Shown here piece after piece: positions 52,502 to 63,209 of a stretch of DNA of 64,000 nucleotides. How positions within the stretch are numbered: position 1 is the stretch's first letter; each line of letters opens with the position of its first letter. The DNA is from an uncultured Pelagibacteraceae bacterium. GTDB lineage: Bacteria > Pseudomonadota > Alphaproteobacteria > Pelagibacterales > Pelagibacteraceae. The stretch spans positions 1 to 64,000 of the forward strand of contig CACGED010000003.1 in the NCBI GenBank assembly GCA_902571975.1, written 5' to 3'. A program made the translations under genes and the position numbers. The notes below the pieces were generated by a model that was not told the origin of the DNA, did not search any database, and saw only the letters and a program-made list of their open reading frames with translations.

Positions 52502-54238
52502 TTAAACTTTTAATGGAAGAATTTCCAACAATAGTTCGTTTCTCAAGCTAATTAATTTTGTTCTATTCATAATTTCAATTACAAAATTTAGTGACTCACT
52601 GTTTAATTCATTCAATTCTTTTTCACCAATAATCTCGACTAATTTTAATAGTATCATGCCAGATTCCTTATTCTCAATCATTTTGTCAATTTCTGAATTT
52701 AATTCAGATTTATATTGAGAAAGTTCATCAATTTGATCTATTTTAATCCCATCTGATCTCAATGATTGTAGTAATACAACATCTTTAAAGTTGAAAGAGT
52801 AATTTTTATCATTTTTCATCTTTGATAACAAATTGTCAGTTAATTTTTGTGTTTTAGGTAAACTTTGCTTATTCAAAAAATAATTCAATACTTTTGATTG
52901 ATGAAAAACTTCATTATTAAACTTAATTTTATTTTTTCTGTTTTCTTCAGTAACTAAATTGGTTTGGTAGAAGTCAGAAAACTTTAAAGGAATTTCTTTT
53001 TTATCCATTTTTTTTAACAACTTAGATAATTCATCGTCAAATGATTTTTTAAAATTTGAGTTTTCAAAGGAATTATTTAATTTTGATAATAATAAAAGTT
53101 TATTTTCAAGATTATCTGTTAGTAAAAACCTCTGATACATCAGAGCTCTTCCTTTATAATCTGGTAAGTTTTTTAATGCTTCTTCATAATTAATAAGGTT
53201 ATCAATCTCAAATTGGAATTTTTTGTACAAATTCAATAGATCTTTTTCATCAAAAATACCTTCACTAGTTGCTTTCTCTAAAAACTTAACCTGATCAATA
53301 TCACTGAGATTAAAATCATTTAAATTTTTAAGTAAATTCGAGTTAGACAAATATTTCCAAATAAATTCATCAGACTCTACAGATGGATAGTATAAAAAAT
53401 TCTTATCTGTTTTATGAGATAGGTGAAAATAAAGAACATTTTCATCAGACAATATAAAGTTATTATCCTCATATCCCATTAATACTTCAAACTTTTTAAC
53501 AAAAAAGTCATTCAAAGGATCTAGCTCAGAGTTAAGATCAAACAACAACTGAGCCTCATCTTTTTTATTCTGAGTTATTAAACAATAAATTTTGAAATAT
53601 GTTAAATATTCATCAGTTATTAAACTCAAACTATCAATAGCATAGCATGAATTTTCTATTTTGTTTAATGACAAGTAATAATCAGCTACGTGTTTTATGA
53701 GTCTTTCTTTATCTTTTATAGATGAATTTTTTTGTATAAATTCTTCAACTAAATCAAAATCTTTTTTTTTAATTAGATGGTCAAGTGTAAAATTTTCGAA
53801 TTCATTTAATGAAAAATTTTGATTTGGAACATAAGAGTTTGTTAACAATGCTACATCCATTAACCTTTCAGAAAATCTTGATAAATTTTTAGACTGTATT
53901 TTTTTTAGTAACTTTTTAATTTTTATTCCATCAGTTTTTGACCACATATCTAGGTTTAAATCATTGTCATCAGGGTCAAACAATCCAGCCAATAAAATAT
54001 TAGAATTGTCTAAATTTTGATCTACTACAATATTCTCATCAGAAAGCTTTACTTTAACGCCTTCAAGCTGGTCTATATTAATAGATGTATCTTCATTATT
54101 TTTTGTCTCAGTATTTTTAATCTCTTTTTTTTCTATTTCTGACCAAATTTCTTTAACTTCCTGAGCCTGGGCAGATAGAACAAACAAAAAAAAAGAAGCA
54201 GAAATTAAAATCTTACTTAATTGTTTTGAAATTTTCAT
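52502..54238 (-). CDS. Secreted protein of unknown function, 578 residues
   Basis: Not assigned to a characterised family. I chose ATG 54238 (MKISKQLSKILISASFFLFV), which gives a clean signal peptide ending near SAQAQE. An acidic linker follows, then a motif resembling one I recall in uncharacterised alphaproteobacterial periplasmic proteins (DMWSKTDGIKIKKLLKKI and LMDVALLTN). The rest is alpha-helical with short repeated Leu/Asn/Lys stretches, possibly a TPR-like solenoid. Its start lies 26 bases inside the small membrane protein gene, so the two are coupled. Confidence 0.7.
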   Translation of the reverse strand: MKISKQLSKILISASFFLFVLSAQAQEVKEIWSEIEKKEIKNTETKNNEDTSINIDQLEGVKVKLSDENIVVDQNLDNSNILLAGLFDPDDNDLNLDMWSKTDGIKIKKLLKKIQSKNLSRFSERLMDVALLTNSYVPNQNFSLNEFENFTLDHLIKKKDFDLVEEFIQKNSSIKDKERLIKHVADYYLSLNKIENSCYAIDSLSLITDEYLTYFKIYCLITQNKKDEAQLLFDLNSELDPLNDFFVKKFEVLMGYEDNNFILSDENVLYFHLSHKTDKNFLYYPSVESDEFIWKYLSNSNLLKNLNDFNLSDIDQVKFLEKATSEGIFDEKDLLNLYKKFQFEIDNLINYEEALKNLPDYKGRALMYQRFLLTDNLENKLLLLSKLNNSFENSNFKKSFDDELSKLLKKMDKKEIPLKFSDFYQTNLVTEENRKNKIKFNNEVFHQSKVLNYFLNKQSLPKTQKLTDNLLSKMKNDKNYSFNFKDVVLLQSLRSDGIKIDQIDELSQYKSELNSEIDKMIENKESGMILLKLVEIIGEKELNELNSESLNFVIEIMNRTKLISLRNELLLEILPLKV

Positions 54239-54395
54239 TTGGTAAAATTTTTTCAATTTGTTTATCTGGGGCAGGCAAATTAATCTGGTTAATCACAATA
54301 ATGCCAAATACAATTATAAAACCGGCTATTACAATTTTTAAAATTGTCTTTAAGCTAAAAATTTTGTCTTTACTTGTATTTTTTGTAAATTGCAT
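54213..54395 (-). CDS. Small single-helix membrane protein
   Basis: 60 residues from ATG 54395 (MQFTKNTSKDKIFS). One hydrophobic segment (LKIVIAGFIIVFGIIVINQI) and a C-terminal polar tail (PAPDKQIEKILPNENF). A longer in-frame start at 54515 is rejected because it would lie inside divergent aroK. Overlap with the secreted-protein gene and head-to-head placement with aroK support a real gene, perhaps a membrane partner of the secreted protein. Confidence 0.6.
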   Translation of the reverse strand: MQFTKNTSKDKIFSLKTILKIVIAGFIIVFGIIVINQINLPAPDKQIEKILPNENFKTIK

Positions 54396-54450
54396 ATAAT
54401 TTAATAATTTCAAAATAAGACATATTTGTGTTTTTTCAATATAGAAACTC

Positions 54451-54963
54451 ATGAAATCAAATAAAAATATTGTATTAATTGGAATGATGGGATCTGGAAA
54501 ATCATCAATCGGCAAAATTCTATCAAAAAAATTAAACTTAACATTTATTGATATTGATCAAAAAATTGAAGAAACTGAAGATTCTAAAATATCAGAAATT
54601 TTTAATAAATTTGGAGAGAATTATTTTCGTAAAATAGAAGAAAAAATATCTTTAAAATTTCTTAGTTCAGAAAATTCTGTAATATCTTTAGGTGGAGGAG
54701 GTTTTATAAATTCCTCAATAAGGAAAATGTGTAAGAAAAATTGTTTATCTTTTTGGTTAGATTGGAAAAATGAAACAATAATAAAAAGAATATATAAGAG
54801 CAAGAAAAGACCATTGGCAATAAATCTTACTAAGAGTCAAATTAACAATTTAATCAAAGAAAGATCAAAATTCTATAGCTTGTCGAGTCACAGGATTAAT
54901 TGTGATAAATTAGACAAAGTTGAAATTATAAATAAGATATTAGATATTTATGAAAACAAATAA
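54451..54963 (+). CDS. aroK: Shikimate kinase
   Basis: Fifth step of the shikimate pathway. 170 residues. P-loop GMMGSGKSSIGKIL, shikimate-binding IDIDQKIEE and GGGGFINSS, and lid Arg in KRPLAI. It overlaps aroB by 14 bases; aroKB is the usual pair. Confidence 0.96.
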   Translation: MKSNKNIVLIGMMGSGKSSIGKILSKKLNLTFIDIDQKIEETEDSKISEIFNKFGENYFRKIEEKISLKFLSSENSVISLGGGGFINSSIRKMCKKNCLSFWLDWKNETIIKRIYKSKKRPLAINLTKSQINNLIKERSKFYSLSSHRINCDKLDKVEIINKILDIYENK

Positions 54964-56053
54964 AGTTTCAATTAAAACAAGTTCTAAGAACTACTCAGTT
55001 ATAATTGGAAGAGGTTTAATAGGTAAAATTGATAAAATTTTAAAAGCTAATCGTCTAAAATTTGATAAATGTTTAATCGTTACAGATAAAAATATTCCTC
55101 ACAAGTTTAAAAGACTTTTATACAAAAAGTTAAAAACAAATAAACTTGTTAAAATTGAAATTACAGCATTAGAAAAAAATAAGAATTACCAAACAATAGA
55201 AAAAATTCATACAGTTTTATTTGAAAACAGATTTAATAGAGAAGATTGTGTTATTTCTTTTGGTGGAGGAATTATTGGAGATATAGTTGGATTCGCCTCC
55301 AGCACATTTAAAAGAGGTATGAAATTTATAAATATCCCCTCAACTTTACTATCTCAAGTGGATTCATCCATAGGAGGCAAAACAGGTGTAAATAATAAAT
55401 TTGGAAAAAATTTGATTGGAAGTTTTTATCAACCTGATTTAGTTGTTTCTGACATGAATATTTTAGCTTCTTTGCCAGAAAGAGAAATTATTTGTGGATA
55501 TGCTGAAATATTAAAAAGTAGTATTATAGATAATTTTGATAATTTTCTTTATTTAGACAAAAATTTAAAAAAAATTTTAAAATTAAAATCACCTTTCATT
55601 GAAAGATCCATAATTAAAAGCTGTAATTTAAAAAAAAGAGTTGTAGAAAAAGATGAGAAAGAGAAGAACTATAGAAAGGTGTTAAATTTAGGTCATACCT
55701 TTGCTCATGCTTATGAGTCTACTTTAGGTTTTTCTAAAAAATTAAATCATGGAGAGGCTGTAATTTTAGGCATTAAAAATGAAATTGAATTCAGTTTTAA
55801 AAGAAAAATTTTAACAAAACAAAAATTTAATATTATTATAAATCATATTAATAGAATAGGGATGAAACCAAAAATTGAAAAATTATTTAAAAAAAGACAT
55901 GTATCTAAAATTATGAATTATATGAGAAGTGATAAGAAAAATAGTTCAAATAATATTAACTTAATTCTAGTGAAAGATTTTGGAAAAATAATAATTGACT
56001 TTCAGATTAACCCTACAAATTTAAAAAAATATTTATCTAGTAGTTTAAATTAA
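54950..56053 (+). CDS. aroB: 3-dehydroquinate synthase
   Basis: Second step of the shikimate pathway, NAD- and metal-dependent. 367 residues. Blocks: VISFGGGIIGDIVGFASSTF, NIPSTLLSQVDSSIGGKTGVN, CGYAEILKSSI and VLNLGHTFAHAYE with the metal His. Converges on bolA with a 9-base overlap. Confidence 0.96.
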   Translation: MKTNKVSIKTSSKNYSVIIGRGLIGKIDKILKANRLKFDKCLIVTDKNIPHKFKRLLYKKLKTNKLVKIEITALEKNKNYQTIEKIHTVLFENRFNREDCVISFGGGIIGDIVGFASSTFKRGMKFINIPSTLLSQVDSSIGGKTGVNNKFGKNLIGSFYQPDLVVSDMNILASLPEREIICGYAEILKSSIIDNFDNFLYLDKNLKKILKLKSPFIERSIIKSCNLKKRVVEKDEKEKNYRKVLNLGHTFAHAYESTLGFSKKLNHGEAVILGIKNEIEFSFKRKILTKQKFNIIINHINRIGMKPKIEKLFKKRHVSKIMNYMRSDKKNSSNNINLILVKDFGKIIIDFQINPTNLKKYLSSSLN

Positions 56054-56305
56054 TTTGATTTGCAACGAATGAATATATTTTTTTAATTCATCATCTAAAA
56101 TTTTGTAAATAAACCTTGTTGAATATAACTTGCTTTTATTCTTTAACTCATCAGACTCAATTGAAATAACAATATGAAATTTACCATCTTCGTTAGATTT
56201 GTGATTTTTATGTAAGAATGATTTGTCCTCTATATAAACTTTTGAAATACAATCCTGCGACAAAATTTTTTTTTCTATAGTTTCAATTAGTTGATTAATG
56301 TTCAT
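56045..56305 (-). CDS. BolA family protein
   Basis: 86 residues. The BolA pattern is the N-terminal helix, then DGKFHIVISIESDELKNKSKLYSTRFIY-type core and the closing I-H-S-L-Q-I-K. BolA proteins pair with monothiol glutaredoxins in Fe-S handling. The usual conserved invariant His is in KFHIVI. Its start is 20 bases from the divergent J-domain gene. Confidence 0.83.
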   Translation of the reverse strand: MNINQLIETIEKKILSQDCISKVYIEDKSFLHKNHKSNEDGKFHIVISIESDELKNKSKLYSTRFIYKILDDELKKYIHSLQIKLI

Positions 56306-56314
56306 TTTATAAAG

Positions 56315-56321
56315 TATTATA
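56315..56321. promoter_or_regulatory. Possible overlapping divergent -10 boxes for bolA and the J-domain gene
   Basis: TATTAT (plus strand, 56315-56320) and TATAAT (minus strand, 56321-56316) overlap in the only 20 bases between the two start codons. Plus-strand spacing to ATG is 5 bases and minus-strand spacing is 10, which would give leaderless or nearly leaderless mRNAs. Confidence 0.4.
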
Positions 56322-56325
56322 CATC

Positions 56326-56859
56326 ATGAAAAATATTTGCGATTGGAATAATTGCTCGGAGGAAGGTCTTTTTAAAGCACCTAAAGAAAGAGATAATAGC
56401 AAAGATTATAGATTACTATGTTTAAACCATGTTAAAGAATTTAATAAAAGTTGGAATTATTTTACAGGTATGAGTGATCAACAAATAATTGATTTTTTAA
56501 GGTCTGACATGACTTGGCACAAACCAACACAAAGTTTTAGTTCATCTGATAATTTCTTCAAAGTTCTTTGGAGTAATGCTTTAAAAGATGAGATGGATAA
56601 ATTTAAATTTAATAATGACTTTAATAATATGAATAAATTTAAATTCAATAACAACGATTTAAAAGCCTTTAATATATTAGGGATTAGTGTTGGATTAAAA
56701 TGGGAAAAAGTTCAAGAAAAATTTAAAAAGCTTGTCAAAAAATTTCACCCTGATATGAATTCTGGAAATAAAAAATTTGAAGACAAGCTTAAAGTAATAA
56801 CTTTGGCTTACACTCAATTAAAAAATACATATAAGGACAAAATTGACACCAAATATTAA
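56326..56859 (+). CDS. J-domain (DnaJ-like) protein upstream of cobS
   Basis: 177 residues. The N-terminal half has a CDWNNC motif and LLCLNHVKEFNKSWNYF, typical of an alphaproteobacterial family found beside cobS. A C-terminal J domain spans about residues 110-172, with the HPD triad in KKFHPDMNSG. It should stimulate an Hsp70. It overlaps cobS by 17 bases. Confidence 0.88.
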   Translation: MKNICDWNNCSEEGLFKAPKERDNSKDYRLLCLNHVKEFNKSWNYFTGMSDQQIIDFLRSDMTWHKPTQSFSSSDNFFKVLWSNALKDEMDKFKFNNDFNNMNKFKFNNNDLKAFNILGISVGLKWEKVQEKFKKLVKKFHPDMNSGNKKFEDKLKVITLAYTQLKNTYKDKIDTKY

Positions 56860-57817
56860 CCATACCCCTGACATTAAGTTATCTATTAAGCAAACTTTTG
56901 GTATCGAAAGTGACATGGAAGTTGATGCATTTTCAAAATCAAGTGAGTACGTCCCTGAAATCGACAAAACTTATAAGTTCGATAAAGATACAACATTAGC
57001 TATTTTGTCAGGATTTTCTTTTAACAAAAGAGTTTTAATTCAAGGATACCATGGAACTGGAAAATCAACTCATATCGAACAAATTGCTGCTAGACTAAAC
57101 TGGCCTTGCATAAGAATTAATCTCGATAGTCATGTAAGTCGGATTGACTTAATAGGTAAAGATTCAATTGTAATAAAAGATGGTAAACAGGTAACTGAAT
57201 TTAAAGAAGGAATATTACCTTGGTCAATTCAAAATCCTGTGGCCTTAGTTTTTGACGAATATGACGCTGGAAGACCAGATGTAATGTTCGTTATTCAGAG
57301 AGTACTTGAGTCAGAAGGTAGCTTTACTCTATTAGATAAAAATAAAGTAATTAAACAAAATAAATTTTTTAGGCTTTTTGCAACAACAAATACTGTAGGA
57401 CTAGGTGATACAACCGGATTATATCACGGGACACAACAAATTAATCAGGGACAAATGGATAGATGGAATATTGTATCTACATTAAACTATCTTAGTTTAG
57501 ATAAAGAAATGGAAATTATATTAGGTAAGAACAAAAATTTAAACAATCCTAAAGGTAAAGATCAAGTTTCAAACATGATAAAAGTTGCTTCACTTACAAG
57601 AAAAGGATTTATGGCAGGTGATATATCTACAGTAATGAGCCCTAGAACAGTTTTACATTGGGCAGAAAATTCTGAAATTTTTAAAGATATCGGATATGCG
57701 TTTAGAGTAACATTTTTAAACAAATGTGATGATGCTGAAAAAAACACTATTGCTGAATATTATCAAAGATGTTTTGGGGATGAGCTACCGGAGTCAATGA
57801 TCAATATTCAAATTTGA
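56843..57817 (+). CDS. cobS: CobS-like AAA+ ATPase (aerobic cobaltochelatase subunit homologue)
   Basis: 324 residues. Walker A is GYHGTGKST, Walker [11 protein letters not shown], and the diagnostic run [20 protein letters not shown] matches CobS closely. A TTG start is used, as the N-terminal [16 protein letters not shown] is family-typical. In B12 makers it acts with CobT and CobN to insert cobalt. No cobN or other cobalamin gene is in this window, so another metal-insertion or remodelling role is possible. Confidence 0.92.
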   Translation: MTPNINHTPDIKLSIKQTFGIESDMEVDAFSKSSEYVPEIDKTYKFDKDTTLAILSGFSFNKRVLIQGYHGTGKSTHIEQIAARLNWPCIRINLDSHVSRIDLIGKDSIVIKDGKQVTEFKEGILPWSIQNPVALVFDEYDAGRPDVMFVIQRVLESEGSFTLLDKNKVIKQNKFFRLFATTNTVGLGDTTGLYHGTQQINQGQMDRWNIVSTLNYLSLDKEMEIILGKNKNLNNPKGKDQVSNMIKVASLTRKGFMAGDISTVMSPRTVLHWAENSEIFKDIGYAFRVTFLNKCDDAEKNTIAEYYQRCFGDELPESMINIQI

Positions 57818-59610
57818 TGAACAAAGAAGATAGTATTAAAGAAAAATTCAAACAAGCCCTTCAATCAACTTACAAAGTAATTTCAGATGACTATAAGGTT
57901 ATCAAAAATAAAAAAAATGACGAAAAAGTTTATGATATTGGAGAAATTGACAATATTAATGATAAAAATCAATTTAAGAAACTAAGGGCTGAAACAGACT
58001 CTGAGGCTTTAAAAAGAAGATTTTCAGACAGAAAATTATTGGATAAAAACAATCCACAAAATCCCTCTTGCAGAACACTCTACCAGCTAGCAGAAAAGGT
58101 GAGATATGAACTACTTGGTTCAGAGATGCTAAAAGGAATTTCCAAAAATTTTAGAGAAAATTATAAAAATAGACTTCAGCATCTTAAGCAAGAAAAAATA
58201 ACAAAAAAAGAAGATACAAATATTGTTGATGCGTTTGAAATTTATATGACAAACAAATTTTTTAATGTCGAATTATACCCAGAAAATAAAGAAATTCTTA
58301 AATTTTGGGAGAAAGATTTTAATAAGTCAATAGATAAACATTTTGAATTTTTAAACCAAAATCTAGAAAATCAAGAAGTGTATAATGCTAAGTTTTCTGA
58401 AATTTTAGAAAGTATGGATATATTTGAAAATGATGACACAACTGAAAAAGAAAATGATGAAAATGATGATACACAAGATCAAAATAATTCTAACAACAAT
58501 GAGGACAATGAGAATAATGACTCTAGCAAAACAAGCGAAGATGAAAATATAAGCCAAGGAATGGATAGTGAGGATGACGTAAATGAGTTTAGACTTGAAG
58601 ATCAGCTTGGTAGTGAAAATAACGAGGACGCCGAGTCAGAAAATATTATACAAAAAAAAAATTTAAGCATAAGTGATAAAGAATACAAAATATTTACTAC
58701 TGAATTTGATGAAGTTGCTAAAGCAGAAAGTTTGGACACTGCTGAAGAAATTCAAAAACTAAGAAAAAATCTGGATCAACAGCTTACAAGTTTTCAAGAT
58801 TTAATTACTAAGTTAGCAAATAAATTACAAAGACAATTAATGGCAAAACAAAATCGATCATGGGAGTTTGATCTAGAAGAGGGATTGTTAGATAGTTCAA
58901 AATTACCTAGAATTATCATTGATCCATATAATTCATTGTCATTTAAAAAAGAAAAAGATCTAGACTTTAAAGATACAATTGTGACACTTTTAATTGACAA
59001 CTCCGGGTCAATGAGAGGAAGACCAATAACAATAGCTGCAATATGTGCTGATATTTTATCTAGAACCTTGGAAAGATGTTCGGTTAAAGTTGAAATACTC
59101 GGTTTTACGACGAAAAATTGGAAAGGTGGTAAAAGTCGCCAAGAGTGGAATAGATTGGGTAAAATGAAGAATCCTGGAAGACTTAATGATTTAAGACACA
59201 TAATTTACAAAGGTGCAGACTCTCATTGGAGACAATCAAAAAAGAATTTGGGATTAATGCTAAAAGAGGGTTTATTAAAAGAAAATATTGATGGTGAAGC
59301 TATAACCTGGGCATTTAATAGATTAAAAAAAAGAAAGGAGGAAAGAAAAATCCTTATGGTTATTTCAGATGGAGCACCGGTCGATGATTCAACATTATCA
59401 GTTAATTCAGGAGATTTTTTAGAAAAAAATTTGAAAAAAATTGTTAAATTTATTGAAAACAAAAGTGAAGTAGAAATATTAGCTATTGGAATTGGTCATG
59501 ATGTATCCCGATATTATAAAAAAGCTATAAAAATTTCGGATGTACAAGAACTAGGGGATGTTATGATAGATCAATTAAGTGGATTATTTGAAAATAAAAA
59601 ACTTCACTAA
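57817..59610 (+). CDS. cobT: CobT-like VWA-domain protein (aerobic cobaltochelatase subunit homologue)
   Basis: 597 residues, starting at ATG 57817 (one-base overlap with the cobS stop). An N-terminal helical domain has [15 protein letters not shown] very acidic Asn/Asp/Glu-rich linker (about 205-275) precedes a C-terminal VWA domain with the MIDAS motif [10 protein letters not shown] (394-403) and [12 protein letters not shown]. It partners CobS. Its stop interlocks with the convergent kinase gene. Confidence 0.92.
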   Translation: MNKEDSIKEKFKQALQSTYKVISDDYKVIKNKKNDEKVYDIGEIDNINDKNQFKKLRAETDSEALKRRFSDRKLLDKNNPQNPSCRTLYQLAEKVRYELLGSEMLKGISKNFRENYKNRLQHLKQEKITKKEDTNIVDAFEIYMTNKFFNVELYPENKEILKFWEKDFNKSIDKHFEFLNQNLENQEVYNAKFSEILESMDIFENDDTTEKENDENDDTQDQNNSNNNEDNENNDSSKTSEDENISQGMDSEDDVNEFRLEDQLGSENNEDAESENIIQKKNLSISDKEYKIFTTEFDEVAKAESLDTAEEIQKLRKNLDQQLTSFQDLITKLANKLQRQLMAKQNRSWEFDLEEGLLDSSKLPRIIIDPYNSLSFKKEKDLDFKDTIVTLLIDNSGSMRGRPITIAAICADILSRTLERCSVKVEILGFTTKNWKGGKSRQEWNRLGKMKNPGRLNDLRHIIYKGADSHWRQSKKNLGLMLKEGLLKENIDGEAITWAFNRLKKRKEERKILMVISDGAPVDDSTLSVNSGDFLEKNLKKIVKFIENKSEVEILAIGIGHDVSRYYKKAIKISDVQELGDVMIDQLSGLFENKKLH

Positions 59611-60887
59611 TTACTAATTAAATCTTTATTAAGCCACTCTATTTTAATTTCGGCTCCACCTCTAGTCTCTGAATTTCTAATTAAAAGCTTTGCTTTATTT
59701 TTTTCTAGTAAAGTTTTTCCTATAAATATTCCTAAACCCAAGCCTGCTTTAGATTTATTTTTTGATTGGAGGGATTTTATGTAAGGTTCACCAATTTTAG
59801 TTAAGATATCTTTAGGGAAACCAGGACCATCATCCTCAATTGATATTGAAGAATTTTCACTGTCACTTGTTACTGTAATGAAAATATTTTTTTTTGAAAA
59901 TTTATTAGCATTTCCTATAAAATTTCTAATTCCATATACAATCTCAATTGATTTTTGAATATCAAAAGAATTATAATTTTGTTCAATATTAATTATAAAA
60001 TTTTTGTCAGATATTTCTTTAAAAGAATTTACTACTTCCTTAACATAAATTTCTAAGCTAATATCCTTATCTATAAAATCATCTTCTATATTTGGATTTA
60101 ATGATAATTTTTTTAAAATTTCATTACACCTATTAACTTGGCTTAAAAGTAATTCAAGATCTTTATTAATATCTTTATTATTTTTAAAATTATTAAATAA
60201 ATCTTGAGATATGATTTTAATTGTCGACAAAGGTGTACCTAAAGAATGAGCCGCAGCGGCTGCTTGACCACCTAATGAGACTAGTTCTTGTTCTTTTGAA
60301 ATTACTTCTTGGATTTTGTCAAGGGCATGTTTCCTAACTTTTGACTCATTTCCAAAAGTTAAAGCAAAAAAACTTAAGAAAATCAGGGCAATAATTAATG
60401 CTATGGGAACTGAATAATAATAATAATTACTAAATATGTAATTATTTAGTGGTGATGGTAATTCATTATGAAAGTAAGTTAATATTATAATTGAGATAAT
60501 TGTTAGTATGATTAGTAAAATATTTGATTTTATATTCAAACTGTTTGATGCAAAAATACAAGGAATTAGTAGAAATATAGAGAATGGATTTATAGTACCC
60601 CCTGTTAAGTAAAGTAAAAAGCTTAATTGTAAAATATCTAAAATTAAAAAAGTTAAAGAAATTTTTTCTACTAATTGGTTTTTTTTAAAGAAATAAAATA
60701 AAAAAATGTTGCTTAATGCTCCAGCTAATACGACAAAGTTTGCTAATAAAAAATTAAATTCAAACTTAAAAAGAAATGCAACCGAATTAATAGTAATAAA
60801 TTGCCCAAAAATTCCAATCCATCTAAGATTTACATATGTAGTTTTATTTAGAGGTGATGATATAGAAGTATTACTTAACTCCATCAA
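59607..60887 (-). CDS. RegB/PrrB-like redox sensor histidine kinase
   Basis: 426 residues. About six membrane helices carry the quinone-binding signature GGTINPF (96-102). The phospho-accepting His214 is in [15 protein letters not shown], and the family redox Cys254 in [12 protein letters not shown]. The ATPase domain has NANKFS and DDGPGFP with GLGLGIFIG. RegB controls respiratory and energy genes with RegA, which is not in the window. It begins 3 bases (as a neighbour) after gyrB. Confidence 0.88.
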   Translation of the reverse strand: MMELSNTSISSPLNKTTYVNLRWIGIFGQFITINSVAFLFKFEFNFLLANFVVLAGALSNIFLFYFFKKNQLVEKISLTFLILDILQLSFLLYLTGGTINPFSIFLLIPCIFASNSLNIKSNILLIILTIISIIILTYFHNELPSPLNNYIFSNYYYYSVPIALIIALIFLSFFALTFGNESKVRKHALDKIQEVISKEQELVSLGGQAAAAAHSLGTPLSTIKIISQDLFNNFKNNKDINKDLELLLSQVNRCNEILKKLSLNPNIEDDFIDKDISLEIYVKEVVNSFKEISDKNFIINIEQNYNSFDIQKSIEIVYGIRNFIGNANKFSKKNIFITVTSDSENSSISIEDDGPGFPKDILTKIGEPYIKSLQSKNKSKAGLGLGIFIGKTLLEKNKAKLLIRNSETRGGAEIKIEWLNKDLISN

Positions 60888-62951
<2,064 letters not shown>

Positions 62952-63007
62952 TTATTTGGAATTAATCATTTATAACATTTTTAAAATTTTAAATAAAATC
63001 TAATAAA

Positions 63008-63038
63008 ATAATAAACTCAGATTTGTTAGTTTTATCAA
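63008..63038 (-). promoter_or_regulatory. Weak candidate promoter for gyrB
   Basis: On the minus strand TTGATA (63038-63033) is followed after 17 bases by TTTATT (63015-63010), or after 19 by TATTAT. The 170 bases between tRNA-Ser and gyrB hold nothing else I can support. Confidence 0.25.
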
Positions 63039-63115
63039 CACTTATAAGCTAATATTTTATTATATTTTCTGTTTCTTAATTATTTTTAAAAATAAGCTTT
63101 TTTAGACATTACTAG

Positions 63116-63205
63116 TGGCGGAGAGAATGGGATTCGAACCCATGATAGAGTTTCCCCTATACACGCTTTCCAAGCGTGCGCCTTCAACCACTCGGCCACC
63201 TCTCC
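63116..63205 (-). tRNA. tRNA-Ser (GGA)
   Basis: 90 bases with encoded CCA and the long variable arm of class II tRNAs. Acceptor GGAGAGG pairs with TCTCTCC; D arm GGCCGAGTGGTTGAAGGC; anticodon loop TTGGAAA reads GGA; T loop TTCGAAT; position 73 is G. It begins 4 bases after the glycosyltransferase stop and points toward gyrB. Confidence 0.97.
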
Positions 63206-63209
63206 AAAA

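Noticed and set aside
58794-59201. 135-residue minus-strand frame inside cobT
   Set aside because: It is the antisense of the conserved VWA region; the cobT frame explains the conservation.
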